Source: UBA8079 sp049601915 (lineage in GTDB: Bacteria; Pseudomonadota; Alphaproteobacteria; UBA6615). Taken from it: DNA of 64,000 bases. The stretch is from positions 744,001-808,000 of the forward strand of contig JBMYRB010000001.1 in assembly GCA_049601915.1 (NCBI GenBank). The letters run 5' to 3'. Every line of letters begins with the position of its first letter. Position 1 is the stretch's first letter. The notes under the pieces are model-generated. The model was not told the origin of the DNA, made no database searches, and saw only the letters and a list, made by a program, of their open reading frames with translations. The position numbers were made by a program, and so were the translations under genes. This document shows positions 7,967-16,598 of this stretch, piece after piece.

Positions 7967-9621
7967 GCGAGACGCGCGACGACAACGGGGTGACGGGGCC
8001 GGCCGCAGATGCTGCGCCGCGCAATGGGCTGTTTTTGCTGATCGATGCGCTGCGTTTCGACACGGTGTCGAATGCCCCGGCGCGCGAGCTCATGTTCCCG
8101 AACCTCGCGCGCATCGTCGACCGCGGTTTCGTGCGCCGGGTGGTCACCAACGCGCAGTCGACGCAGTTCGTCACGCCGGCGATTTTCTCGCAGACCTATC
8201 CGCTCGATCATGGCGGCTATGACAACGGCATTCGCCTGCGCCCGCAAAGCTTTGCTGAATCATTGCAGCAAGCCGACTTCCGGACGCATCTACTGGCGAG
8301 CTGCAACCAGCTTGGCGCGGCGACGGGCTATGGCCGCGGTTTCGATACCGTACGCACGACATCCGACTTCCGGCTGCTGCTCGAACAGCGGGTCGGCCGG
8401 ACCGTGCGTTTTCAAGTCGAAGCGCTTCGCGCCGCGGAGACTACAACCGATCTCGAGCGGGTGAAGGTTGATTTCGCCCTGTTTCTCGATGGACTCGTCG
8501 AGATGATCGAACATCACGACAAATCGCTCTGGCCGCAGAAGCTCAGGGGTATCAATAGCTGGGTTGCCGAAGGCTGCCGGGCCGAGCGGGCGTTGCTGGA
8601 ACACAATCCCGACATTGTCTTCGACAAGGTTATGAATATCGCGCCGGGCATATACTGGCGCTTTCTCGGCGAGCAAAACCCGGGAGGCCTGCGCCTGTTC
8701 CGACATCGTGCCGTCGAATCCGTCAAATGGCGGACACGCCGCTGGGTCGCATCGCAGACGCTTTGGCCGTTTCTCGCCATGTCGCATTTTCCGGTTATTT
8801 TCGGCGACATCGTCGCGCCGCTGTGCCGCGTCATCGAAGAGAATCAGGACGATCGCTGGTTCATCTATATGCACATGATGGATGTGCATGACTGCCGTTC
8901 GATCAGCCGGCCGTGGCACCTGTTCGGCCGTCTGCGCTACCTGCCGCGCTGGACCGTGGCGCGCCTGCGCGGCCAGACGCGCCGGCGCTGGCTCTACGAC
9001 ACTGCGCTGATGTATGTCGACGGCCTACTCGGCAGAGTTCTGACGACGCTCGAGCGCACCGGCCAGCTCGACGACACCGTAATTCTCGCGACCGGCGACC
9101 ATGGTCTCTACTACGCCGAAAGCCCCCGCAAGAAATCGAGCATCGGTTCGCGTACCCATTACGAGGATATCGAGGTTCCCCTGATCCTGGCCAACGCACC
9201 CGCGGACCCGGTTGATTCCGGGATGACCGATAGCATGGGTATGACGGCGTCTTTCCTCGATTCTCTTGGCGTGTCCGGCCATGAAAGCTTCAAGGGCGTC
9301 AGCGTTTTTCGTGGCGGCAAACCAGCCATCGTCTCGGAGAGTTGCGGCAGCGGGAACGCCGATATTGCGCGTCGCAAGATCTATTTCACCGTGACCTCGC
9401 CCACGCACAAGATCATGGCGACGCTGGATGGCAACCGGCTGGCCGTCGAGCAGCTCTATGACAAGCAGGCCGACCCGCGCGAGTTGCAGAACATCGTCGA
9501 CGACCCGGCACAGCAATCCGCGATCGAGCAGCTGACCGCGTATCTCCGGGCCGAGCGTGCCGAGATCTTTGCGCTGCGCGAAGCGGGTGCCACGACATCT
9601 TCCGCGCAGGAGGTCGCCTGA
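7963..9621 (+). CDS. Sulfatase-like protein of the alkaline phosphatase superfamily
   Basis: The 552-residue protein carries the metal-site pattern of this superfamily: LLIDALRFDT (Asp28), a nucleophile region around residues 64-76, and ILATGDHGLYY late in the protein. The formylglycine cysteine motif (CxPSR) is absent; Thr67 in NAQSTQFVTPAIFS aligns there. That pattern fits phospho- or sulfotransferase-like or phosphatase members better than a true sulfatase. No signal peptide or membrane segment is evident, so it is probably cytoplasmic. Its start overlaps the pyruvate-kinase-like gene by four bases. Its place in the PAPS cassette suggests a step in adding or editing a charged glycan substituent. 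Confidence 0.7.
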   Translation: MSETRDDNGVTGPAADAAPRNGLFLLIDALRFDTVSNAPARELMFPNLARIVDRGFVRRVVTNAQSTQFVTPAIFSQTYPLDHGGYDNGIRLRPQSFAESLQQADFRTHLLASCNQLGAATGYGRGFDTVRTTSDFRLLLEQRVGRTVRFQVEALRAAETTTDLERVKVDFALFLDGLVEMIEHHDKSLWPQKLRGINSWVAEGCRAERALLEHNPDIVFDKVMNIAPGIYWRFLGEQNPGGLRLFRHRAVESVKWRTRRWVASQTLWPFLAMSHFPVIFGDIVAPLCRVIEENQDDRWFIYMHMMDVHDCRSISRPWHLFGRLRYLPRWTVARLRGQTRRRWLYDTALMYVDGLLGRVLTTLERTGQLDDTVILATGDHGLYYAESPRKKSSIGSRTHYEDIEVPLILANAPADPVDSGMTDSMGMTASFLDSLGVSGHESFKGVSVFRGGKPAIVSESCGSGNADIARRKIYFTVTSPTHKIMATLDGNRLAVEQLYDKQADPRELQNIVDDPAQQSAIEQLTAYLRAERAEIFALREAGATTSSAQEVA

Positions 9622-9624
9622 CCG

Positions 9625-11142
9625 ATGCCGGCGTCAACCAGCGAACCAGAACATATCGGCAAACGCATGAGCTTACTTCCCACGCAATGCATTCTGTTCG
9701 AGGGAACGGGCGACGAACGCAAGTTCATGATGCCGATGCTGCGCATGCTCAAAGAGCAGCAAGGTGCCCGGCTGATCGGCCTCGTGCGCTTCACGCAAGA
9801 CATCAAGCCGCTGCTCGACACCGGTATGTTCGAAGCGGTGTATGCCACCTCGGAGATGCTCGACCATCTGCCGCCCGACGACGAGGAACTGATTCCGGCG
9901 GCCCGTGACATCGAGCAGCGCTTCGACACGGTGTTTCACTACAACCTCGCCGACCGGCGCCTGTACTTCACCGGCAGCACGTCTTTTCCCTACACCAAGA
10001 TCGAAACGTCACTGCCCTATCGTGAGTGGATCCGTCAGTTTGTCGCGATGTACCACGCGGTCGAAGAAATCATGGAGCGTCACGGGGTCACCCTCGCCAT
10101 GAACGGCCGGCGCGTCGTCTGCGACGTCGCCCGCGGCCGCGGCATTCCCAGCCGTTGCCTCGGCTATTCCTTCCTGCACGACCGGATGATCTGGAAGGAC
10201 GGCATGAAGGTGAATGGCGAGTGGATGCTGGCGGCACACCAGCGCATACGTGCCGCCGGTAAACAATTGTCATCGGATATGCTGGAGCCGCCGCCCTTTC
10301 ACATGGATATCCGCCGCAAGTTCTTCGCCGGCATCAGTCTGCGCGTGTTGCTGAAGACCACGATTCTCATTCTTGTGCGCACCACCTATTGGCATTTGCG
10401 CCGGTATGACAAGGTTACGCGCTTCGGCTATAGCCCCTGGCGGCACATCAAGTTTCATTTCAAGCGGCGCAGCGTCTTTCGCCATCTCGTGCGCAAGAGC
10501 ATGACCGCCGAAGAGCTGACGCAGGCGGGCCATCCGTTTGTCTTCATGCCTTTACAGATGGAGCCCGAAGTCCTGCTGTCGGGACAGACGCCGGAATTCT
10601 TCGACCAGACCGCGATGATCCATCAGGTCGCCAAGGAACTTCCCGTCGGCACCTACCTGGCGATCAAGGATCATGTGCCGGCGCTCGGCTATCGCGACTT
10701 AAGCTTCTACCGAATGCTCGACACTATGCCGAATGTTCTGCTGATCGATCCGCGAGAATTTGCCATCCCGCTGATCCAGAAGTCCCGGGCAGTCGTTTCG
10801 TTGCTTGGGCGCAGTGCTTTCGAGGCCGCGGCGTTCGGTGTGCCGGTGCTGGCCTATAGCCCGAGCCTCTATTTTGGCCATTTGCCGCATGTCGACGTCG
10901 CCACTGATCTCGCGCAGACCGGCGAGGTCCTGACCCGGCTTGTCGACTATAGCGACGCCGAGCGCGCCGCGTTCGCGCGTGAGGGCGAGTTCATGCTCGC
11001 CGCGATGCATGAGACGACCATCGATCCGGCTGAATACGAGAAGCCAGAAGATCTTGGTGGCGCCTTGTATTCCAGTCTTGAAGCGACGTTCGACGACGCG
11101 TCACCAACCGCTGCCGAAGAAGGGATCCGCAATGCCAACTGA
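9625..11142 (+). CDS. Capsule-synthesis-like glycosyltransferase (GT-B type), function unknown
   Basis: The 505-residue protein has a C-terminal half resembling capsule-polysaccharide (KpsS/KpsC-type) transferases: FVFMPLQMEPEVLLSG, then YLAIKDHVPALG, then VVSLLGRSAFEAAAFGVPVLAYS. The last segment resembles a nucleotide-sugar binding loop. The N-terminal half (TQCILFEGTGDERKFMMPML) is not recognised. ATG 9625 has an AGGAGG sequence 11 bp upstream (9608-9613), supporting it over ATG 9667. It lies between the sulfatase-like gene and a dioxygenase gene and overlaps the latter by 11 bp. A role attaching a nonulosonate or Kdo-like sugar is possible but unproven. Confidence 0.6.
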   Translation: MPASTSEPEHIGKRMSLLPTQCILFEGTGDERKFMMPMLRMLKEQQGARLIGLVRFTQDIKPLLDTGMFEAVYATSEMLDHLPPDDEELIPAARDIEQRFDTVFHYNLADRRLYFTGSTSFPYTKIETSLPYREWIRQFVAMYHAVEEIMERHGVTLAMNGRRVVCDVARGRGIPSRCLGYSFLHDRMIWKDGMKVNGEWMLAAHQRIRAAGKQLSSDMLEPPPFHMDIRRKFFAGISLRVLLKTTILILVRTTYWHLRRYDKVTRFGYSPWRHIKFHFKRRSVFRHLVRKSMTAEELTQAGHPFVFMPLQMEPEVLLSGQTPEFFDQTAMIHQVAKELPVGTYLAIKDHVPALGYRDLSFYRMLDTMPNVLLIDPREFAIPLIQKSRAVVSLLGRSAFEAAAFGVPVLAYSPSLYFGHLPHVDVATDLAQTGEVLTRLVDYSDAERAAFAREGEFMLAAMHETTIDPAEYEKPEDLGGALYSSLEATFDDASPTAAEEGIRNAN

Positions 11143-12121
11143 TCCAGAGACGATTGTTCGTGATGCATCCGAAGCGTCGCTTCCCGATTCGTACATCATC
11201 GAGGGCGAGAACCCGGATATCGATCTCGCCGTCCGCAACTTGCGTGAACGCGGCTATGTCATCCTGCGCGGATGTTTGCCGAAGGACGCGGTCGATGCCG
11301 TCGCCGCGCGTACCGAAGAGATGCTTCGTCGGCCATCGGTCGCCGGGGTGTGGGGCTATTACCGCGCCGATCATCAGAAGAAGGTGATCCAGCCGACCTT
11401 GCTGGGGGCACCGGTCTATCCGGTCATCGCCAACGAGCGGGTGCTCGATATCACGGAGGCCTATCTGGGCAGCAAATGTATCCTTGCCGAGACGAACCTC
11501 AAGGCTGATCGCGGCATGGGCTATGTCTATTTCCCGATGCACTCGGATTTCGCTGCGGGCTGGCGCAAGAGCACGGATCATGTTTCGCCGATCACCGAGG
11601 AAACTATGAAAATGCCGCTTGGTATCGGCGGCGCGATCTATTTGCACGACACATCGGAAGGCGCGTTCAGCTACTGCACCGGGACACACAAGCTTGGCGC
11701 GCCACATGGCCAGCGCCTGAACAGCTACCCGAAGGCCATGCAGGACGAAATTCTGTCGACGAAGGTGCGGCTCGACGGTCGCAAGGGCGATATCGTTCTA
11801 TTCGACGACAGCGGCTTTCATGGTCCCGACCATCCGTCGCGCGCCGACCGCACGCTGATTCTCGTTGATTACTATCGGACCGACATTTTCGGCAACGAGC
11901 AGGTCACCCCGCTACCCATCTGGAGCTGCGACATCGGCGGCCTGTCGCCGCGCCAGCTGCGCGTGCTGGGGGCCGACAGCAGTCACGTCCGGCCGTTCGA
12001 CCGGTACAAGTGGAACAAGATAAAGAACACCTGGACGTTTGGTCTGATCACGTTCCTGATCGAGAACGCCTTTATTGGCTCCCACCTCCGCATGAAGATC
12101 AAATCGATGCTGTCCAAATGA
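11132..12121 (+). CDS. Phytanoyl-CoA dioxygenase (PhyH)-family Fe(II)/2-oxoglutarate oxygenase
   Basis: The 329-residue protein shows the Fe(II) facial triad: His137-x-Asp139 in FPMHSDF and His230 in DDSGFHGPDH. Arg residues follow (SRADRTLIL) that could bind 2-oxoglutarate. PhyH relatives in glycan clusters hydroxylate or otherwise oxidise sugar or lipid substituents. The open frame starts far upstream, but ATG 11132 (preceded by GAAGAAGGG) is the plausible start, within the last bases of the preceding gene. The stop overlaps the next gene (ATGA). Oxygenase chemistry is well supported; the substrate is unknown. Confidence 0.8.
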   Translation: MPTDPETIVRDASEASLPDSYIIEGENPDIDLAVRNLRERGYVILRGCLPKDAVDAVAARTEEMLRRPSVAGVWGYYRADHQKKVIQPTLLGAPVYPVIANERVLDITEAYLGSKCILAETNLKADRGMGYVYFPMHSDFAAGWRKSTDHVSPITEETMKMPLGIGGAIYLHDTSEGAFSYCTGTHKLGAPHGQRLNSYPKAMQDEILSTKVRLDGRKGDIVLFDDSGFHGPDHPSRADRTLILVDYYRTDIFGNEQVTPLPIWSCDIGGLSPRQLRVLGADSSHVRPFDRYKWNKIKNTWTFGLITFLIENAFIGSHLRMKIKSMLSK

Positions 12122-13074
12122 CTATTGCTCACACCCTCGGCCATGCTCTGCCGCCGCTCGTGAAACGGTTCCTGCAACCGAAATGGCACAAATTGCGCGA
12201 CTACGTGCTGTTCCGCCTTCGCTTGAAGGGGCGGCTCTATCGCGACCGCTCGATTGCCGAATGGGTGGCTGTTCGCCAGCTGGATGGACGTGACCTTGCG
12301 GTGCCTGTGCGCTCCTACCGGCAGTTTCGCCGCTACTATCAGTTCGGCCGCCAGGGTGATCGCGACGTGGTGTTTGCGTGGCTGCGACGTATCGATGATT
12401 GTGAGATGTTCTACGACATCGGCTCTTCGAACGGCTTTGAAGGCTTCCTCGTTAACCATCTGTGGGGCTGCAGGATCGCGTTTGTCGAGCCGTTCACGCC
12501 GAGTGTCGAGACCATTCTCAAGACGATTGTGCTGCAGGACCCCGACAAGCTTGATGATTTCGAAGTGATCCAGGCCGGCTGTGACGAGAAGATGGACCAC
12601 TGCAAGCTCTACATGCATCACGGCCCCATACCCGGCGCCAACCGCAACTCGGTGGGAAAACCGGAAAGCTATGATCGTGGCGGCCGACAGACTCAGCCGG
12701 TCCTTTGCCATCAATGGCTCATGACCGTCTCGCTCGACGGCTTGCACGACGCACTCGGTTTGCCGCAACCGACACATGTGAAGATCGATGTCGATGGTTT
12801 TGAGAACCATGTCATGGTCGGCGCGAAACGGTTGCTTGCCGAGCGTCAGGTGCGCTCCTGGGCGATCGAGCTGAACGGCGTTGAGAACCGCGAGTCGGTG
12901 ACGGCGACGATGCGCGATGCCGGCTACGAGGTTATGGCCGAATGGGAACACTATCCCGGCTCCGAGTATTATTCCGGCGACGCGATTTTCGTGCGTGATG
13001 ACCTAGTTGAGGAATACCGGGAGCGTCTGGCGCGCGACCTGCCGGAAATTCGCGAGCACCAGCCGAAATCATGA
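12118..13074 (+). CDS. FkbM-family SAM-dependent methyltransferase
   Basis: The 318-residue protein has a class I SAM-binding motif (FYDIGSSNGFEGFLV, around residues 98-112) and the FkbM signature THVKIDVDGFENHVMVGAKRL. FkbM enzymes O-methylate sugars and other hydroxyl groups, and many occur in surface-glycan loci. ATG 12118 overlaps the dioxygenase stop by four bases. The longer upstream frame is inside the previous gene. The downstream acetyltransferase start (13071) overlaps its stop. The target sugar cannot be told from sequence. Confidence 0.85.
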   Translation: MTIAHTLGHALPPLVKRFLQPKWHKLRDYVLFRLRLKGRLYRDRSIAEWVAVRQLDGRDLAVPVRSYRQFRRYYQFGRQGDRDVVFAWLRRIDDCEMFYDIGSSNGFEGFLVNHLWGCRIAFVEPFTPSVETILKTIVLQDPDKLDDFEVIQAGCDEKMDHCKLYMHHGPIPGANRNSVGKPESYDRGGRQTQPVLCHQWLMTVSLDGLHDALGLPQPTHVKIDVDGFENHVMVGAKRLLAERQVRSWAIELNGVENRESVTATMRDAGYEVMAEWEHYPGSEYYSGDAIFVRDDLVEEYRERLARDLPEIREHQPKS

Positions 13075-13877
13075 CAGGGCCCGTTGCCTCCGGAATCACG
13101 ACTGCGGCGTCCATCGCCCAAGGCCTGCGCACGCTTGGCCTGGACGCCGGCGATATCGTCTGCGTCCACGTCGGCATGAAGTCGCTCGGTCTCGTCATCG
13201 GCGGCACGCGTGCCGTGGTCGAAGCATTGACCACGGCGGTCGGGCCCGACGGCACGATCATGATGCCGGCCTTTTCCGGTGACCTGTCGGATCCGGCCGA
13301 ATGGCAATACCCGCCGGCACCCGCCGATCGTATCGATGAGATCCGTGCGCAGATACCGGCCTACGACCCGGCGTGCACGCCGACGCGCGGTATCGGCCAG
13401 GTTGCCGAGTACTTTCGCAACTATCCCGGCGTGCGGCGGTCGCCGCACCCGCAATCCTCGTTCGCGGCACTCGGCGCCGCGGCGGACGCTCTTGTCGCGG
13501 AACACCCGTACGACAATCGCTTCGGTCCATCCTCGCCGCTCGGCAAGCTGGTCGACCTCGACGGCAAGGTTCTGCTGATTGGTGCGCCGCACGATACGGT
13601 GTCGCTGTTTCACATGACCCAGCACCTTATTGGCGACGTGCCGCATATCGACAAGTCAGCTCCGGTCATCGAGAACGGGGCGCGGCGCTGGGTCGCCTAT
13701 CGCGATATCGAGTATCCGATCGACTGGTTCATCCCCGGCGTCGCCGCTCTGATCGAGGCGGGCATCGCGCGAGCGGGACATCTGGGCGCGGCCGCTTGCG
13801 TGACGTTTTCCGCCGCGCCGGCCATCGAATTCCTCGTCGACTGGCGTCGGCGCAACGCAACACAGTCCGAAAGCTAG
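13071..13877 (+). CDS. Aminoglycoside 3-N-acetyltransferase (AAC(3))-family acyltransferase
   Basis: The 268-residue protein matches the AAC(3)/antibiotic N-acetyltransferase family: GDIVCVHVGMKSLG, a central RRSPHPQSSFAALG and LIGAPHDTVSLFHMTQHL. Members found in LPS and nonulosonate clusters acylate amino sugars rather than antibiotics. Its location between a methyltransferase and the HisF2/HisH2/PseA amidino set points to N- or O-acylation of the nonulosonic acid or its precursor. The start overlaps the fkbM-like stop (ATGA). Resistance function is unlikely. Confidence 0.8.
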   Translation: MTGPVASGITTAASIAQGLRTLGLDAGDIVCVHVGMKSLGLVIGGTRAVVEALTTAVGPDGTIMMPAFSGDLSDPAEWQYPPAPADRIDEIRAQIPAYDPACTPTRGIGQVAEYFRNYPGVRRSPHPQSSFAALGAAADALVAEHPYDNRFGPSSPLGKLVDLDGKVLLIGAPHDTVSLFHMTQHLIGDVPHIDKSAPVIENGARRWVAYRDIEYPIDWFIPGVAALIEAGIARAGHLGAAACVTFSAAPAIEFLVDWRRRNATQSES

Positions 13878-13879
13878 TT

Positions 13880-14650
13880 ATGCCGGCACCGCGCCTGATC
13901 GCCCGCCTCGATATCAAGGGCCCAAACGTTATCAAGGGTATCCACCTGGAGGGCCTGCGCATCGTCGGCCAGCCGGGCCCGATGGCGCGCCGCTACTATG
14001 ACGATGGGGTTGATGAGATCATTTACATGGATACCGTCGCATCGTTGTACGGTCGAAACAACATCCTGCCGGTGGTTGAAGATGCGGCACGGGACATATT
14101 TGTGCCGCTGACGGTCGGCGGTGGTATCCGCACGATCGATGATATCGTCGCTGCACTTCGGGCCGGGGCTGACAAGGTCGCCATCAACACGGCGGCCATT
14201 GCCCGGCCGGACTTTCTGCGCGAAGCGGCCGAGACCTTCGGTACCCAATGCATCGTCCTGTCGGTCGAGGCAAAGCGGCGCGGCGAGGGACGTTGGGAGG
14301 TGCTTACGGACAATGGCCGCGAGCGCACCGGTGTCGATGTGCTGGAATGGGTCGCCGAGGCGGAGCAGCTGGGCGCGGGAGAAATTCTCGTCACTTCGGT
14401 CGATGCGGAAGGAACGCGCCGGGGCTTCGATCATGACCTGTTTTGGGCCATACGCGCGAACGTGCGCGTACCGATTATCGGGTCCGGAGGCGCGGGCCAG
14501 GCCGCAGACGTTGTCGCCGCCGTCGTGGAGGACGAGCTCGATGCCGTCGCCTGCGCCAGTCTCTTCCACTATGAACAATGTCCGCCGCAAACCTTGAAGG
14601 AACATATGCGCGAAGCGGGAATCCCCGTCCGGCCGGAGGCCGCGTCATGA
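13880..14650 (+). CDS. hisF2: HisF2-type cyclase-like subunit of a sugar amidotransferase
   Basis: The 256-residue (beta/alpha)8 protein aligns with HisF throughout (LTVGGGIRTIDDI, DKVAINTAAI, GAGEILVTSVDAEGT, PIIGSGGAG). Asp11 of the catalytic pair is kept, but the second catalytic Asp (the SIDAKR region) is Glu130 in SVEAKRR. With HisH2 and a PseA/WbpG-like PP-loop protein directly downstream, it more likely channels ammonia for acetamidino-sugar synthesis than makes histidine. The start is ATG 13880; the stop overlaps hisH2. No other his genes are present. Confidence 0.85.
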   Translation: MPAPRLIARLDIKGPNVIKGIHLEGLRIVGQPGPMARRYYDDGVDEIIYMDTVASLYGRNNILPVVEDAARDIFVPLTVGGGIRTIDDIVAALRAGADKVAINTAAIARPDFLREAAETFGTQCIVLSVEAKRRGEGRWEVLTDNGRERTGVDVLEWVAEAEQLGAGEILVTSVDAEGTRRGFDHDLFWAIRANVRVPIIGSGGAGQAADVVAAVVEDELDAVACASLFHYEQCPPQTLKEHMREAGIPVRPEAAS

Positions 14651-15282
14651 TCGTTGTTGTCGACTATGGCCGCGGTAATCTGTTCAGCCTGGGCCAGGCC
14701 CTGCGTCAGCTCGGCGCCGACTATGTCATCTCCGACGACCCGGACGCGCTAGCGCGCGCCGAGCGGATCATCTTCCCTGGCGTGGGTGCCTTCGGTGATG
14801 CGATGGCCGGCTTGCGTGAACGCGGGCTGGTCGATCCGCTGCGCGCGGCGGTCCAGTCGGGAACACCGATCTTGGGCATCTGCGTTGGTTGCCAGCTGCT
14901 GCTGACTCGTGGTGAGGAGTTCGGCCAGCATGACGGTCTCGACCTGATTCCGGGCACCGTGGCGCGGCTGCCCGAGCCGAAAGCCGATGATCCGGATCGC
15001 GCGCGCATCCCCAATGTCGGCTGGCGGCCGCTCGATTTTCGTGAATCCGCGCCGCTGGTCGGCACCCCGCGGCCCGATGATTGGATGTATTTCGTTCATT
15101 CCTATGCGCCGATGGTCGATCGGGAAAGCGACATCGCTGCAACAATTCGTATAAACGGTGCCGACATTCCCGTCGCGATCGCGCGGGACAATATCGTCGG
15201 CGTACAGTTTCACCCCGAGAAAAGCGGCCCGGCCGGCCTCCGGCTGCTGGCGCGGTTCCTAGAAGCGGAAAACGGTTCATGA
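14647..15282 (+). CDS. hisH2: HisH2-type glutamine amidotransferase
   Basis: This class I glutamine amidotransferase hydrolyses glutamine to supply ammonia to HisF2 and the adjacent PP-loop enzyme. The nucleophile Cys79 lies in LGICVGCQLLL; the His/Glu pair lies in VQFHPEKSG. IPNVGW and FVHSYAP are also HisH-like. The product is 211 residues from ATG 14647, overlapping hisF2 by four bases and the pseA-like gene by four bases. Context (a nonulosonate operon with no histidine genes) supports an LPS or nonulosonate-type amidination role. Confidence 0.87.
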   Translation: MIVVVDYGRGNLFSLGQALRQLGADYVISDDPDALARAERIIFPGVGAFGDAMAGLRERGLVDPLRAAVQSGTPILGICVGCQLLLTRGEEFGQHDGLDLIPGTVARLPEPKADDPDRARIPNVGWRPLDFRESAPLVGTPRPDDWMYFVHSYAPMVDRESDIAATIRINGADIPVAIARDNIVGVQFHPEKSGPAGLRLLARFLEAENGS

Positions 15283-16598
15283 CGACACTGACCCAGTCGA
15301 ACGAGGCTGCCGAGCGCGCGGTTATCGAGCGCGACGGCAAGCGCTACCTGCGCACCGAAACCGACGATCTGCTGGAGATCAAATACGGCCTGCCGGGTGA
15401 GGTGGCGTTCTGTCGGCGTTGCGTGATCTCGAACCAGCGGCCGTCCTCGGCGGTCGAGTTTGCGCACACCAAAGATTCGAAGAAATCGACAATCCATTTC
15501 GACGAGGATGGAATCTGCGATGCCTGCCGCTATGCCGAGCAGAAAGATCGTGGCGTCGATTGGGAAGAACGTCGCGCCCAGCTTGTCGAACTGTGTGATC
15601 GTTTTCGTTCGCACAACGGGTCGTATGACTGCCTGGTGCCCGGGTCGGGCGGCAAGGATTCGATCTACGCGGCGATGGTGCTGAAGCGTGAGTACGGCAT
15701 GCACCCGCTCACGGTGACGTGGGCGCCACATCTCTACACGGATGTCGGCTGGCACAACCACCAGGCGTGGGTGCATGAAGGCGGCTTCGACAATTACCTG
15801 TTCACCCCGGACGGGCAATTGCACCGCAAGCTCACACAGCTCGCCTACCGCAACCTGCTGCATCCGTTCCAGCCCTTCATCTTCGGGCAGAAGAACTACG
15901 CGCCGAAGATGGCCCAGCGCATGGGTATTCCGCTCGTTTTCTACGGCGAGAACGAAGCTGAGTACGGCAATCCGTCAAAGGACAACAGCGAGGCCAAGCG
16001 CAGCCTGTCCTATTTCGCACGCCAGTCATCGGCAAACGAGACGCTGTATTTCGGTGGTGTCCCGATGGAGGAGTTGCCCGCGCACGGCATCGAAACCGGC
16101 CAGATGGACCCCTATCTTCCCGGCAATACCGACGAGTTGATTGCGGCCAATATCGAGGTCCACTATCTCGGCTACTACATCAAATGGGTGCCGCAGGAGT
16201 GTTACTACTACTCGTCCGAGCATGTCGGCTTTCTCGCCGCCGAAGATCGCACCGAGGGTACCTACTCGAAATATAACTCGATCGACGACAAGACCGACCC
16301 GTACCATTACTGGACGACGTTGATGAAGTTCGGCATCGGCCGGACGACCTATGACGCTAGCCAGGAAATCCGCAACGACCACATCACGCGCGAAGAAGGG
16401 GTCGCGCTGGTCGATCGCTATGACCAGGAATTCCCAAGCAAGCATTTCCCGGAATTTCTCAAATATCTGGACATGGAAGAGGGCGAGTTCTTCGAGATCG
16501 CCGACAGTTTCCGCTCGCCGCATTTGTGGGAGCCGAGCGCCGACGGCTGGACGCTGCGACACCGTGTGGAGAACCATGCGGAGACCTCAAGCGCATGA
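15279..16598 (+). CDS. pseA: N-acetyl sugar amidotransferase (PseA/WbpG family)
   Basis: The 439-residue PP-loop ATP pyrophosphatase carries CLVPGSGGKDSIYAA and a cysteine pair set (CRRCVISN ... CDAC) that may bind zinc. The PseA/WbpG family converts an N-acetyl group to an acetamidino group using ammonia from HisH/HisF partners, as in 5-acetamidino pseudaminic or legionaminic acid and in ManNAc(3NAm)A. Here it follows hisF2 and hisH2 and precedes the legF-like cytidylyltransferase, all with four-base overlaps. Which nonulosonate is modified is unknown, though position favours the legionaminic branch. Confidence 0.87.
   Translation: MTTLTQSNEAAERAVIERDGKRYLRTETDDLLEIKYGLPGEVAFCRRCVISNQRPSSAVEFAHTKDSKKSTIHFDEDGICDACRYAEQKDRGVDWEERRAQLVELCDRFRSHNGSYDCLVPGSGGKDSIYAAMVLKREYGMHPLTVTWAPHLYTDVGWHNHQAWVHEGGFDNYLFTPDGQLHRKLTQLAYRNLLHPFQPFIFGQKNYAPKMAQRMGIPLVFYGENEAEYGNPSKDNSEAKRSLSYFARQSSANETLYFGGVPMEELPAHGIETGQMDPYLPGNTDELIAANIEVHYLGYYIKWVPQECYYYSSEHVGFLAAEDRTEGTYSKYNSIDDKTDPYHYWTTLMKFGIGRTTYDASQEIRNDHITREEGVALVDRYDQEFPSKHFPEFLKYLDMEEGEFFEIADSFRSPHLWEPSADGWTLRHRVENHAETSSA

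Noticed and set aside
13071..13877. Antibiotic resistance (aminoglycoside acetyltransferase)
   Set aside because: The family includes sugar acyltransferases of surface-glycan loci and the context is purely glycan biosynthesis.
13880..15282. Histidine biosynthesis (hisF and hisH)
   Set aside because: No other his genes are present, the PseA/WbpG-like partner follows, and HisF has Glu at a catalytic Asp position.
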